The translations under genes were made by a program, and so were the position numbers. Positions 22,703 to 32,677 of a stretch of 64,000 nucleotides of DNA are shown here, piece by piece; position 1 is the first letter of the stretch, and every line of letters begins with the position of its first letter. The notes below the pieces were generated by a model. It saw only the letters and a list, made by a program, of their open reading frames with translations, was not told where the DNA came from and ran no database searches. Source of the DNA: Durusdinium trenchii (taxonomy: Eukaryota; Sar; Dinophyceae; Suessiales; Symbiodiniaceae); NCBI GenBank assembly GCA_963970005.1, contig CAXAMN010027395.1, positions 383,455 through 447,454 on the forward strand. Reading direction: 5' to 3'.

Positions 22703-22819
22703 GACAGTTTCTGGATTCTGGATGGATTGCAGAACTCCCTTCATCATGAAACGTCGGATGAATCACCGCGCACGGACGCTGCGGAAGCGCCCAGGCCGAA
22801 GCTTGACGATCAAGATAAT
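22703..22819 (+). CDS. 117-nt acidic exon
   Basis: Acceptor TATTTTCAG, phase 0 both ends. Reads DSFWILDGLQNSLHHETSDE, SPRTDAAEAPRPKLDDQDN, donor AAT|GTATAT. Its second half is duplicated at 23389-23454 (SDEPPRTDAAELPRPKLDD), where the frame ends at GAT|GTGAAG. Function unknown. Confidence 0.48.
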
Positions 22820-22907
22820 GTATATCCACTGGGGGGGGTGATGTATTTAATACAGTTTCATTGATATGTTTTGGCTCATTTGGTGCATATCATCAGTTGC
22901 CCCAGAT

Positions 22908-23383
22908 CGCAAAGAGGGAGGGCGGGCACCAATTCTAAGTGGTCCAAACTGACTCATCTCACGCGAGGAAAGCCTGGGAGGAGAACAAGGAGCACCTACG
23001 GAAGGAGTTCGGCATCACCACTCCGTCCCTGGGAAGCGGGGTTCCATTTCATCGGTGCGATCCGAGAGCTACCAAGCTTGGATTCTTAAGGGACGTCGCC
23101 AGCCGTTGAAGTGCGTGGATAACTACACCCTGCCAATGGCAGCTGTGTTTGAACTGAAGGAGTTCCTTGCTTCATGCACAATTTGTCGCACTCTGAGGCA
23201 GCAGCTGTTTCAGCAGCTCCCGAAAGCGAAGCTCCAAGAGCTACTTGAGTGTAAGTGGCCTGGTTGGACAGTTGGGGGACGCAGAGACGGTTGTGTTTGG
23301 TGTGGCCAAGTGTTTAAATTATGGGAGCCCACGGAAATGTGTTTCACATAATGTGGTTGTTGCACTAACAACGGTAAGAATAT
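22908..23383 (+). repeat. Duplicated gene segment, copy 2
   Basis: Second copy of 20188-20664. The upstream exon-like part (KAWEENKEHLRKEFGITTPS) has net frame-breaking indels compared with copy 1. The downstream frame (CVDNYTLPMAAVFELKEFLA, QQLPKAKLQELLECK, CGQVFKLWEPTEMCFT) keeps frame despite three indels. It is bracketed by two copies of a ~65-nt exon segment (22753-22816 and 23389-23454). Confidence 0.7.
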
Positions 23384-23867
23384 AAGCGTCGGATGAACCA
23401 CCGCGCACGGACGCTGCGGAACTGCCCAGGCCGAAGCTGGACGATCGAGATGTGAAGCGCCAGGGATGGAATGACCTGGGATGAAAGAAAGCCGAGGGAC
23501 ACGTGGGATGTGTATCGATTGGAATTACGGTGGGCACTGAGTCACCAATGACCAAGTAGTATAGAACAAGGACGTCTAGTGACTAAAGTGACTAAGGGCT
23601 GGCGTCTCATGGATACGAACAGCCATAATGAAGGAAAAGGACAGGACTAAGTGACTGAATGACTTGCAATGATGTGCCTTTTTTATGCAGCTTGATAACT
23701 GTCAATCTCGATCATTGTTGTTTTTGCTTTTCTGGATGATGGACAACAAGGCTGGACCCCCGAAGCATATTGGTGACTCACATTCAAGCCTTTACTGGTA
23801 CCCAATCCATTCACATCCCACATCCGAACTGCTTCAGCCTTTTTTCGTTGCACGGGTGGAACTGGGC

Positions 23868-24018
23868 CTCCATCCCGCTCCTGGGCCTCCATCCGCGGCG
23901 ACTCGGTCGGCACCAGGCGTTTGTTGGAACTGCAAGAAGAGTATCACAAGTCGTGGGTTCTGAAGCGCCAACCTGGCATGACCTACAAATACCTGGAGGA
24001 CCCGATTCCGATGGGAAG
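23868..24018 (+). CDS. Exon of an unknown gene
   Basis: Reads SWASIRGDSVGTRRLLELQE, EYHKSWVLKRQPGMTYKY, LEDPIPMG and ends in phase 2 at GGAAG|GTGTAG. The helical LLELQEEYHKSW segment and low stop density support coding. The 5' border is unclear because two other frames are open across 23685-24024. Confidence 0.48.
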
Positions 24019-24295
24019 GTGTAGCAGGGTGTAGCAGGAAGGTGCCGGGATTCACCTATTTGTGAGGGAAAACGTTGCTGGGCAGATTGAGGAACTCTGA
24101 ACCAGCCACGATCCACTATCCAATGCCGACTCTCGTCTACATGTACATCCCAGATTCTTGTATTTTGGGGTTTGCCTCTCCTTTTTTGAGACCCATTTAT
24201 CTACCAGGTCAGGACAACATGTTGGTTGGCTCTCGTGTACGTAGATCGCTCCTCATAGCTTGCAGGATCCTGTCGTTGTATCCAGACCTCCCAAG

Positions 24296-24651
24296 GGATG
24301 TGGGGCAACACCAGAGGAGTGTGGTCCGAATCGGACGGTGCCCCAGGGCGTGGCGAGAGATTTGCACCGACACGCCGACAGGAGATTGCGCAGGAGATCG
24401 CTGAAGCGATGATCGACCGCTGGGATTTGATTGCACAGGTGGGGTATGAAGCTGCCTTAAGACTGGGAGGGACCTCCAGTCAACACGTTGAAAAGCTTTG
24501 CACAAAAGGCAAAGGCGGCAAAGAATTGGGACGTGCAGTTTGGTCGAGGCAAGTCATTTCTCGTAGGAGCAGCAAGCGTTTAACCTCTGAATCAAGAACA
24601 GTTTGGGCCTGCGATCTCACCGTCTTGGAGATCACGGTAAGGATACCATAG
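24296..24651 (+). CDS. Helical exon, unknown gene
   Basis: Frame reads GRGERFAPTRRQEIAQEIAE, AMIDRWDLIAQVGYEAALRL, KGGKELGRAVWSRQV to a stop at 24651. A canonical donor (GCACAG|GTGGGG) at 24438 may end the exon after DLIAQ. An acceptor (CGCCGACAG) at 24381 would leave a 57-nt exon. Two competing frames (SVVRIGRCPRAWREI; GCGATPEECGPNRTV) are open over the first 120 nt. Confidence 0.45.
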
Positions 24652-24908
24652 CAGGTCCATCATTCTCGACTCGCTCCGTGTCTTTCGGTCCAAGCTTCGA
24701 CCAAAATCATATAGTTTGTTTCCCCGTTTGTAGCACATGAGAACCCTCAAAAGGATGGGAACCCTGGATGTCCAAGAATCAGCAGGTTGACTTGGTGAAT
24801 GATCTTCCTCTTCACTTTGTGTTGACTTGGTCCCCGTGTCGGCGTGCAGTACCCCTTGTTGGACATGCCTGCAGACTTCATATTCCCTGACAAAGCGTGT
24901 CCTGGTAG

Positions 24909-25049
24909 TCCAAACAGGAGGAACATTCCTTGGGATCCAAGGTGAAAGGAGTCTTGGACAACGATTTCAAGCTCCCTGCTGCCTTGGAACAGCGTCTGGG
25001 ACCTCCAGTTGATGAAGCCACCACGGGGCTCACAGCCTGTTTCAAGTGA
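24909..25049 (+). CDS. Terminal exon reading KVKGVLDNDFKLPAALEQRL
   Basis: After GGTAG (or CCAAACAG at 24917) the frame reads SKQEEHSLGSKVKGVLDND, FKLPAALEQRLGPPVDE, ATTGLTACFK then TGA. Composition is coding-like and the acceptors are reasonable. It may belong with the exons at 23868 and 24296. No family recognised. Confidence 0.48.
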   Translation, partial: SKQEEHSLGSKVKGVLDNDFKLPAALEQRLGPPVDEATTGLTACFK

Positions 25050-25177
25050 TCAGTCGCAAAAAGATCGTGTATCAGTGGGACAGGCACCAAAGCACCAAAG
25101 TGGACAGGAGGACGTGCCAAGGAACAAGGATGTCAGTGTGAATCTCTTCTCTACTATGTATATACAATATTATACAA

Positions 25178-25258
25178 TACTAGGAGCAAGAAGCTACTAG
25201 GAGCAAGAACGCTACTAGGGGCTCCTGACCTTACTACTAGGAGCAAGAACGCTACTAG
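25178..25258. repeat. CTACTAG array 3
   Basis: ACTAGGAGCAAGAAGCTAC and GAGCAAGAACGCTACTAGGG units with a GGGCTCCTGACCTTACTAC spacer. No flanking direct repeat found. Confidence 0.7.
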
Positions 25259-25814
25259 AAAAGGAATCAAAAAGACAAAATGCTAGAGACGGACATGACC
25301 TCATCAGCATCGTGTACACCGCCCGTATCGTATCGCGGCAATCCAAAACGTCGACCGAGGTTTTGGCCACGCATTCGCAGAAAAGACCAACCGGGCATGA
25401 AGAACCTGAAGAAGGAGGTGTGGCCAGGATCATGCAAGAAAAACATGTTAGAATGAAGTCCTTGGTTCAGTCCCTTTTTTGCCAAGATGAATCCTCCTAT
25501 TGTGTACAGTAAATGGTTGTAACCACCCGGTGCGACAGCCCTTTAATCTCCTCTAATAGTGCTTTGCCTTTGTTACTGCAGTAGTTAAATGGTTAAGAGC
25601 GCCCGCACCCATCAACACAGGTCATGAAAACCATAAAACTTGTAAGTATATTGAAACAGTCAACAATGCAAGAATCAACTGGGGAAAAAAAAGACAGTGG
25701 CAAATTTGAGTACAGTATCTACCTTTGGCCAACCCCTGACCCGAAATCGCAGGGCTACTTACCTCGCGTCCATGAAAAGATGTAAAGTTTCCTTTGTTAC
25801 CCGGTGCTATGTTA

Positions 25815-27583
25815 GTCAGTTGGGGGAGGAAAAACCTAGCATTGACTGCATTCAGTGCCACACAGTGCTTCTCTCCCGCCGGTGTCTCCGGGTCTTTGTG
25901 GGCATTGCACCGCGAGAATGGTGACATCGAGAAGTACGAGCAGATCAGGCAATTCTTTTACTACCACGAGACGAATGGCAACAGCATGACACATTGCAGC
26001 TTGAGAGGAAGCACTGATACCTTCACCGATACAGGCAAATGGTTCTTTCCAGACCCTTGGATGTCAATGTTGGGTGATGTAAAAAAGTTGGTAATTTTAG
26101 AGATGTCAATGACGTTTGCTTGCATGCCGTAGAAACAAGAACATGTGCCGTCATGTGCCAGCTTGTTCCACCATTCTACAGACCTGGAGTTGCCAAACAC
26201 TGCTAACTAGGATTAATGACTGCGAAGAGCCGCCCCCTTCTTTCCACAGGCCATGTGTGGATGAAATTAGCCACGCGATTCAGGATTGTGCTCGTTGCAC
26301 AAGTGTAAGACATTTGCTGGTATTTAGCTCAAGTCTCATAAATGTTCCCGATGTTCCCCTTTCTTTCCTTTCTTCCTACCGCTGTCTCGAAAGGGGGCTC
26401 GCGTGTTGGTTTCGCTCTTTCTGTGATGCTCAACGTGTGAGGACTCCGTTGGCATTCAAGAGGAGCTCTTTCGAAACATTGCGTGGCTCTTTGACAAAGA
26501 GATGCTCGGTGACTCCTCCACAGGCACTAGAGACTCACCGGTGGGACGAGCGGTGGGACGTCTTCTGCATGCCTCACAACGAGGCATGCAGAGAGGTTAG
26601 TGAAGGGTTCCTGCTGCATCCCCCGAAGATGGGCTGCAAGCGGTTGTTAATTGTGATAGTGATAGTGTAGTACTGTATAGTACTGTAGTAGTTGTCGTCG
26701 CAAATTTATTTGTGGAATTACTGTAGGCAGAAACAAGGCCTTTAATACGATCGAGTTCTTTCGTTGTTATCCCTTCAAAACTTGATTCTTTTCCCTTCAG
26801 ACACAAAAATCGTTCTCCCAGCCAAATCTGGCACAGTGGACCCACTTCCATACAGAGGAAATCTTAACAAACCCAGAACCCTGCTTGGAAGGCCTACCAC
26901 TTGGTACCTTTCCGGACCACAGTCAAATTGATGGTTATATTTCATGTTGAGCTAAAGATCAATCAGACTCGTGTAGGAAAGTTACTTTCCTGATTGATTC
27001 CTGCAGGGGGGACTGTAAACGTTACACGTTTACAGCAGATCTTGCAAACGCACCAAGATGCTCAGACTCACTAGAGGAAAAAACATATCCAGCCTGCTGA
27101 CTGCCAGATGTTTTTTGATTGAGTCCAGGCAAGATCGGACAAGGGTCGGTAGCCCACAAAAAACATCGCCACCCGGGTCTTTTGTGGGTACGGAGTGGCT
27201 ATGGGTAGCCCACGATTTCGTGAACGGCTGGAAGAAAGCTACTGGGAGGCGGTTACTTTCGATCTATGCCCCCTCAAAACTGCCAAGAGTTCTGAATATT
27301 TTGTAATGTTTTGTGCATATACTGAGGTTGCCACATTGGCGACCAAGTTGTAGCGCAGCTAAAGCTTCGGGTCAGGTATCGGCTCGGCGTCGACACTCCC
27401 TTTCTTAAAACACCAAGGATCTACCATTACATCTCCGAGCGGCAAACGCCTCGATTTCCCTTTATTGAGGACTTCGACATCCAGGCCCAAGCTACTTCCC
27501 CGTCGAAGCGAGCAACCATCGTTTCACCCAACCATGATTCTCTTGGGCTTTGCAATGCAGACTTCAAAGCTCCTCAACAAAAG
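25815..27583 (+). CDS. Six-exon gene of unknown function
   Basis: Proposed exons: 25815-26073 (ENGDIEKYEQIRQFFYYHE, TDTGKWFFPDPWMSMLG; phase 1 end); 26250-26302 (GHVWMKLATRFRIVLVAQ); 26442-26595 (DSVGIQEELFRNIAWLFDKE, MLGDSSTGTRDSP); 26801-26903 (DTKIVLPAKSGTVDPLPYRG, NLNKPRTLLGRPTT); 27153-27326 (VFCGYGVAMGSPRFRERLEE, SYWEAVTFDLCPLKTAK); 27359-27583 (LKLRVRYRLGVDTPFLKTPR, IYHYISERQTPRFPFIEDFD). The first four joins are phase compatible; the join between exons 4 and 5 is not, so an exon may be missing. The last two are separated by only 32 nt. A rival 184-residue frame covers 26116-26670. I recognise no domain; the final exon ends in phase 0 at AAAAG|GTTGGG. Confidence 0.5.
26958..27035. other. 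Two adjacent hairpins in a putative intron
   Basis: First stem: ATCAATC / GATTGAT enclosing AGGAAAG-TTA-CTTTCCT. Second: CTGTAAACGT-TAC-ACGTTTACAG (27013-27035), with perfect 10-bp arms. They lie in the ~250-nt interval between the fourth and fifth exons of the surrounding gene. Confidence 0.55.
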
Positions 27584-28540
27584 GTTGGGTTGGCTCGCCA
27601 GCCAGCCTTGGTCCCTTTTGGATTTTGAAGCACGAAAACAGACAGAAAGAGAAGACACCCGAAAACAGACAGAGCTGGTACGCTCTACTACTGTAGAGAG
27701 TTCATGAACATTCATGAACCGTTGAATCATACAGACATAGTAGCTCCTGGCATCGCTACGAACGGAGCAAGGATGCTACTAGGAGCAAAGGGCACTAAAG
27801 TAGTTTATGTTCTTTCCACAAAATCAGCCTCAGGCTCTCTACCGCTCTCCACCCACTTCTAGGCTTCAAGGAGGTGAGGATCCACCTCAACGTGAACCCC
27901 TACCGGCTAGGGCACAAAGCACAGCGGTTTTGCGGGGGTGTTCCGAGAACTTATGATATCAGTATATATCAGTATGTGCTGAAATGCTTTCAGAGTTATT
28001 GATATATAGTTCAAACACTTCGATGCTTTTTGCATAGTGTTTTTATGCTTTATCCCCAAGATTAGGTTTTGTGATCCCAATTGGCTGATCATATGCTAAT
28101 GTATCAATATGCCTATGCGTGGAGCGATGTTATAGTAAAGTGTACTAGTCTTGTATAGAGTCCCCATGACCCATGAGTCCCCCAAACCCATCCATTGAAG
28201 GTCTCACTGTTGAGGGCCATTGCCAGGCTGATGTCGATTACACACAAGCGCCTCCAGGCTGGACGTGTCGAGTACCAACTGGTGAGGGCCAGAGTATGAA
28301 AAGCATCTCTTCACTAGCCTTGCCAGAAGAGGATGAATAGATGGATGGATTGAGAAGATAAACAGGGATGCCGCAAGATTCTAAGGGGTTGTAGGAAACC
28401 CAAGGGGTGGCAAGCCCCCAACCCCCTTTGGAAGGTTCAGGAGAGCAGACAACCAAGTCAGGGCTTGTTTGCCGCGATATCACCTTGGGTCACCTGGAGG
28501 CACTGAGGGCGTACATGCCAAACTTTATGAAAGTCTCGAA
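27584..28540. other. Interval with an array but no supported gene
   Basis: Contains CTACTAG array 4 at 27738-27801 (TAGCTCCTGGCATCGCTACG, GGATGCTACTAGGAGCAAAG) and AT-rich sequence near 27950-28090. No exon is supported. Confidence 0.45.
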
Positions 28541-28542
28541 AT

Positions 28543-28823
28543 GATTCGAAATGTCTCGAATATCAGGAAGTCCAGGCAATGACATCCCGGTTTGTGATAC
28601 AGATATTTGCCTTGAAGGGAACATGAAGCGCGGCGAGAGATCAGCTTCTTCATTGACAGTCTTGAAATTGCCCAGTCAGCCGCATAAAGTCGGCCAAGTC
28701 ACCCAGTCGGCCGCATGTGCGTCTCCCTTCGATTCCGACCTGGCCCTTAAAGGGAAGGCGCCATCTTCACGCCGCGCATCGGGGCTGGCGCCTCACAGGC
28801 AAAGATCGGCCGGATCCGCCTGA
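28543..28823 (+). other. Coding-like segment, frame unresolved
   Basis: One frame reads ISGSPGNDIPVCDTDICLEG and ACASPFDSDLALKGKAPSS to a stop at 28823. Another runs 28717-29148 and contains a hydrophobic, membrane-like stretch (LIWLVCSCFDVFALFFSVL). Short internal repeats (CAGTCAGCCGCAT / CAGTCGGCCGCAT; GGAGGGATGGACACTG twice) are present. Not resolved. Confidence 0.28.
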
Positions 28824-29141
28824 CCATCTCATCATGGAGAAGCCCAGGAGGGATGGACACTGGGAGGCAAAGAAAGTACCAGGAGGGATGGACACTGTGA
28901 TGGCCCAAGAGGGACTTGTGATGTTTGATGGCTTGATATGGCTTGTGTGTTCCTGCTTTGATGTATTTGCCTTGTTCTTCTCCGTCCTCGCCTTTAACAT
29001 CTTTAACTTGCTGTGTACGGTTCTTTGTTCATTACTTTTCCATGCGTTTCCTATCTTTTGCTCACACCCGGTTTTAAGAAAAACTGTGCGGATTCCAACT
29101 TTCGGACGAAATCGTGAATCGCTCGACCCGAGGTTTGACTC

Positions 29142-29224
29142 TAAATAGATTGCAAATATATAGAAGCTGCTACGGGCGTCCTGGCATCGCCACTAGGAGC
29201 AAGAACGCTACTAGAATCTATTTA
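29142..29224. repeat. CTACTAG array 5 between 10-bp inverted repeats
   Basis: Core 29161-29214. TAAATAGATT at 29142-29151 and its exact reverse complement AATCTATTTA at 29215-29224 bracket the array. Confidence 0.65.
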
Positions 29225-29339
29225 CTGTAGGGGGACTTCCTGGGGGCGCACATTTGACCTCGTTTATCCTCGTTTGCATTCTACCTGCAATCATCGTTTG
29301 CATTCCGGATGAACAATGATCTCAAGACTACCCTAAAAT

Positions 29340-29490
29340 CCTACAACCCAAGAAACATCAAGAAACCTTGGCCATGAATCACTACGTGAGAGCACTTTGA
29401 ATGAGGGTCTTCCCTCCGCACACCTGTCGCGCAGCCCTGAAAAAGACACCAAGGAAATGGATGCGTCGACGGAGACCCAGGAGAGCTCAT
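29340..29490 (+). CDS. Possible Ser/Glu-rich exon
   Basis: The frame reads QETSRNLGHESLRESTLNE, GLPSAHLSRSPEKDTKEM, DASTETQESS and a stop. Hydrophilic, possibly disordered. The minus strand is also open here. Borders unknown. Confidence 0.28.
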
Positions 29491-30136
29491 GAAGAAGAGG
29501 GCCGCGTGCATCCATAAACTCTATTCGCAGTTTGATGCTTGACAGAAACACACACACCGGCACCATTCATGGTGTGGAGACAGACTCACTGCAAAACGTG
29601 GCCCAGTAGTGATCCCCTTCAAACAGATATTGGGAAACTGAACATGTGCACAACATATGCATTTGGATTGTTTGAGACCCATATTATGGAGCTTCCTGAT
29701 TGTACCCGTCGTCGGCTGCTCCTTTCTTCGCTTGCAGCGAGGAAGAACTCACTTGCCTGGTGTACTCCGCTTCCGGCTACAACAAGGGCAAAGAAAAGAC
29801 ACTTGATCGCTGAAGATGTTCACATGTGATCCACTGTCCTGAACAGATCTGTTGATTTTCAGTTTCAAAACCAACTCTCAGAGGATGATTCTTGGGTCTC
29901 CTGGTCTCCGGGGGGGTGCATAATTCTTGTGTTTGTCAGCAATGATGCATGTTCCACCATGTTCCACCCACATTGTGGGTAATGTTCACACACACACTCA
30001 CCTGACCTTCCTTCAGTGTTCCCATTCCGAGTCTACCTTAATGAGTCTTCGGTCCTGGGACACGAGGGAACACGTGACGACTCGTTGCTTGGCCTCCACA
30101 GCATGGGGACGATCGTTGCATCGCCGCAGAATCTAC

Positions 30137-30281
30137 CTGGAATATCTTGGAATCTTTCAAAAACGCCCAGGTTGAAGACCTCCTTCCACTTGGTTTGGCC
30201 ACAGTTGGTGGTGGATTCGGATAGTGCGCCCTGGATCCGTGAGATCACTTTGATGATCTTCAGCTCCTCGGGGGTCAAGAA
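30137..30281 (-). CDS. Minus-strand exon reading LTPEELKIIKVISRIQGAL
   Basis: On the minus strand an acceptor-like CACCGACCAG precedes FLTPEELKIIKVISRIQGAL, SESTTNCGQTKWKEVFNL, GVFERFQDIP, ended by a good donor (TTCCAG|GTAGAT). The amphipathic-helix content and third-position G/C bias support the minus strand. The plus strand is also open (LGLHSMGTIVASPQNLPG). Family not recognised. Confidence 0.45.
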
Positions 30282-31003
30282 CTGGTCGGTGTGGGCGGAA
30301 CACCAAACTGGTGAAGATGGGAACATCGGAAGATGTGTGCATTTCATTGCAGTTGTTTCTTCAATTTGACACCTGTTGAAATCCTGTGAACAGCAACCCA
30401 TGACTGTCCTGGTCACCATTTTTGGGGGCGGGTGCGTGCTGGTATGGAAGAGACTCATCATAGGCTCGATGGGTGGACCAAGCGAGTCGTCACCAGGTGT
30501 TTCGTGCCGTCGCTGGACACTCTGTCTCGTCCCCAAGACTAACACTGTGGGCAACTGGTGTAGGGCCTGGGGTCATGAACTGGGCGGAAAAGAAGCCCTT
30601 GTAGAACATATAATTCATATAATTCTGATTATATAATCAATGACCATTGTTTGACCAAGTATGGACACCCTTGACCATTCCAGCTATTTGAATCTTCGTG
30701 TTTTTCCCGGTGTAACAGAGGGTCTTCATGTAATTATTTATTAGGGGCTGTGACGAGTTCAGGTGCGCTGCCCCACGTATTGAGCTGTGACGAGTTCTTA
30801 TTGGTAGGGGCTGAGAAACATCTCCGATGTTTGTGTTGGGATGAAGCAACGATATGTCTTAAAGAACCGAGCTGAATTGTAAATATGTCATGCTAGCAAT
30901 GGCCTACTAGAGGACAAGACATTCCCACTCTGCTTAGAATTGTGGAAGCCTTGCCGTTGGCCACTGAGATCAAGAATCGAAGATCAAGGGTTCATATTTG
31001 CAG

Positions 31004-32221
31004 AGGCTGAGAGAACATTTGTTGGGGCTTGAAAAAGGAGGGAAGGAAGACAAAAGCAACGAGTGGGAGATGGTCTTTGACAAGACCACCATCAATGCTA
31101 CAAATGGGCTGCGTTTGCCTTACAATGATAAAGCCTCCTTGAAGCCTTTGCCAGAAGAGAAGGCAAGGGCTGACGTGGCGTGTGTTCTTTAAAGCATCAG
31201 CCCCAAGGCTTAAGGTTTCTCTTCCGGACACTGGATGAAAGACCCTGACAAAACTTGAAACTTGACCCAAGCTGAAGGATTTAAAGCAGGTAGGTAGCTC
31301 CAACAAGAGGGTACGGTATGGGCATCTTTGCACAGTGAGCAGAGCCCTTCAGCATTTGCGCTCCAATGCTGGATCCATACCCCTTTCGCCTTTCGAATCC
31401 TTTCGAGCAGGGGCCCTGTGAACAGGGGCTATCTATCAGCACTGAATTAAGCTTCTCATAGGTTGCCAAGGCAACTAAAGTGGATGAGGTTGTTGCTTAT
31501 TTGAGGTACTCATTGGTTTTACGTGAACCTCGAACCAGACATGAGCCACAGGACCCCACTCAGGAAATTCGCAGGCTGCACATGCTTCACATACATCACG
31601 TGCGTTGTTTTGGTGCAAATGACTTCGCGGTGCAGATGTGTTGCCCACACCTGAGCCGTACATGCACTGTCATGGCAGAGGCCCGCATCGAACGGGGGGG
31701 AAGTCAGCAAGTCCGCGGCCAAGAAGCATCGAGTCTTGGAGGGAAGGCCAAGCAAAGCCATCGGCTCCTTGGATGAACCGTGATGAAACGTGAGGATGGA
31801 GAAAGAGACAAAGTGGTTTTGGAGCTGGGAAGAGCTTCAGAATATTGAGAGTTCCGATTTCAGCAGTTCAGAGGAAGAGACTTGTTGGCTTGGATGACGG
31901 CAATGTGGGTTTGACAAATCAATGAGGGAACTACCAGATCCCCTGATAATTACTGTAGAAATGGGTAGAAATGGGGCCAGCAGCTATAGTTCACTTCTTG
32001 TGATCACAACCAGATGGGTCATGTGTGTGCATTGAAGGTGTTGCTTCACACTCTGTCAGTTTTTTGACTACATCCGAACTTGTCACAGAGCAAAGTGAGA
32101 GCCTCAGGCAAGATTCGCTTCACCTTTGGCAGAGACGAACGGGCAAACACTGACACAGTGGAGGCCAAATGGGTAGCAGATGAGAAGAGCTGTGAGAAGT
32201 GGGAATGGATCCGGACACTTG
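31004..32221 (+). CDS. Two-exon fragment resembling an archaeo-eukaryotic primase (PrimPol-like) family
   Basis: Exon one (31004-31174), after ATATTTGCAG, reads RLREHLLGLEKGGKEDKSNE, WEMVFDKTTINATNGLRLPY, NDKASLKPLPEEKARAD. Exon two (32089 to about 32221), after TTGTCACAG, reads SKVRASGKIRFTFGRDERA, NTDTVEAKWVADEKSCEKW, EWIRTLG. Both are phase 0. FDKTTINATNGLRLPYNDK resembles the VDxxVYxxNRxxRLxxxxK motif of PrimPol/UL52-type primases (established motif, recalled; fit inferred). Upstream catalytic exons are not seen. The donor GAC|GTGGCG is weak, and other coding-like patches lie in the 914-nt intron. Confidence 0.42.
31480..31900 (+). CDS. Coding-like patches inside the primase-like intron
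   Basis: 31480-31776 is open and reads VVAYLRYSLVLREPRTRHE, PQDPTQEIRRLHMLHIHH, TVMAEARIERGGSQQ. 31796-31897 reads KETKWFWSWEELQNIESSD, FSSSEEETCWLG and a stop. They could be exons of the same or another plus-strand gene. Splice borders are not convincing. Confidence 0.3.
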
Positions 32222-32413
32222 GCAGGACGTTGTTTGTTCATGGATGTACTCCCAAGATAGTCGCTAGTGTACCGCTCAGTTCTTTAGGAAAAGGAACTGA
32301 GCGAAGAATGTGGACCGTTCCTTTTCTCGCTCCTGCAGGCCACACTGACCAATTAGGGCCGGCTTGGCTGGGGCAGAATGTTGGGCCGGTGCGCCATGTT
32401 GGGTGAAGTACTC

Positions 32414-32677
32414 ACTGGACACGAGTCCAAAAGACTCATGTGATTTGAGTAGTTTTTTGTTGCTAGTAATAAGTGCATCGCCACTAGTAACAAGTGCATT
32501 ACTACTAGTAGTAGCAAATGGCTTCTTGTTACTACTAGCTTCTTGTTACTACTAGTAAGGCACCTGTTACTACTAGCGTGGCACTTGTTACTACTAGCTT
32601 CTTGCTACTAGTAGTATTGCCCTTGTTACTAGTGACGATGCACTTGTTGCTGTGAAGGACTGGACACGAGTCCAAAA
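32414..32677. repeat. CTACTAG array 6 flanked by a perfect 19-bp direct repeat
   Basis: ACTGGACACGAGTCCAAAA occurs at 32414-32432 and at 32659-32677. Between them lies the longest array in the window (about 32462-32652): roughly ten CTACTAG/ACTAGT boxes with spacers such as GCTTCTTGTTACTACTAGC and GGCACCTGTTACTACTAGC. The layout resembles an insertion with a 19-bp target-site duplication. Confidence 0.85.

Noticed and set aside
22868..22885. TTTTGGCTCA, a 10-base match to the dinoflagellate spliced leader
   Set aside because: The leader's last bases (CAAG) are missing and the match is not next to an exon start; too short to count as a relic.
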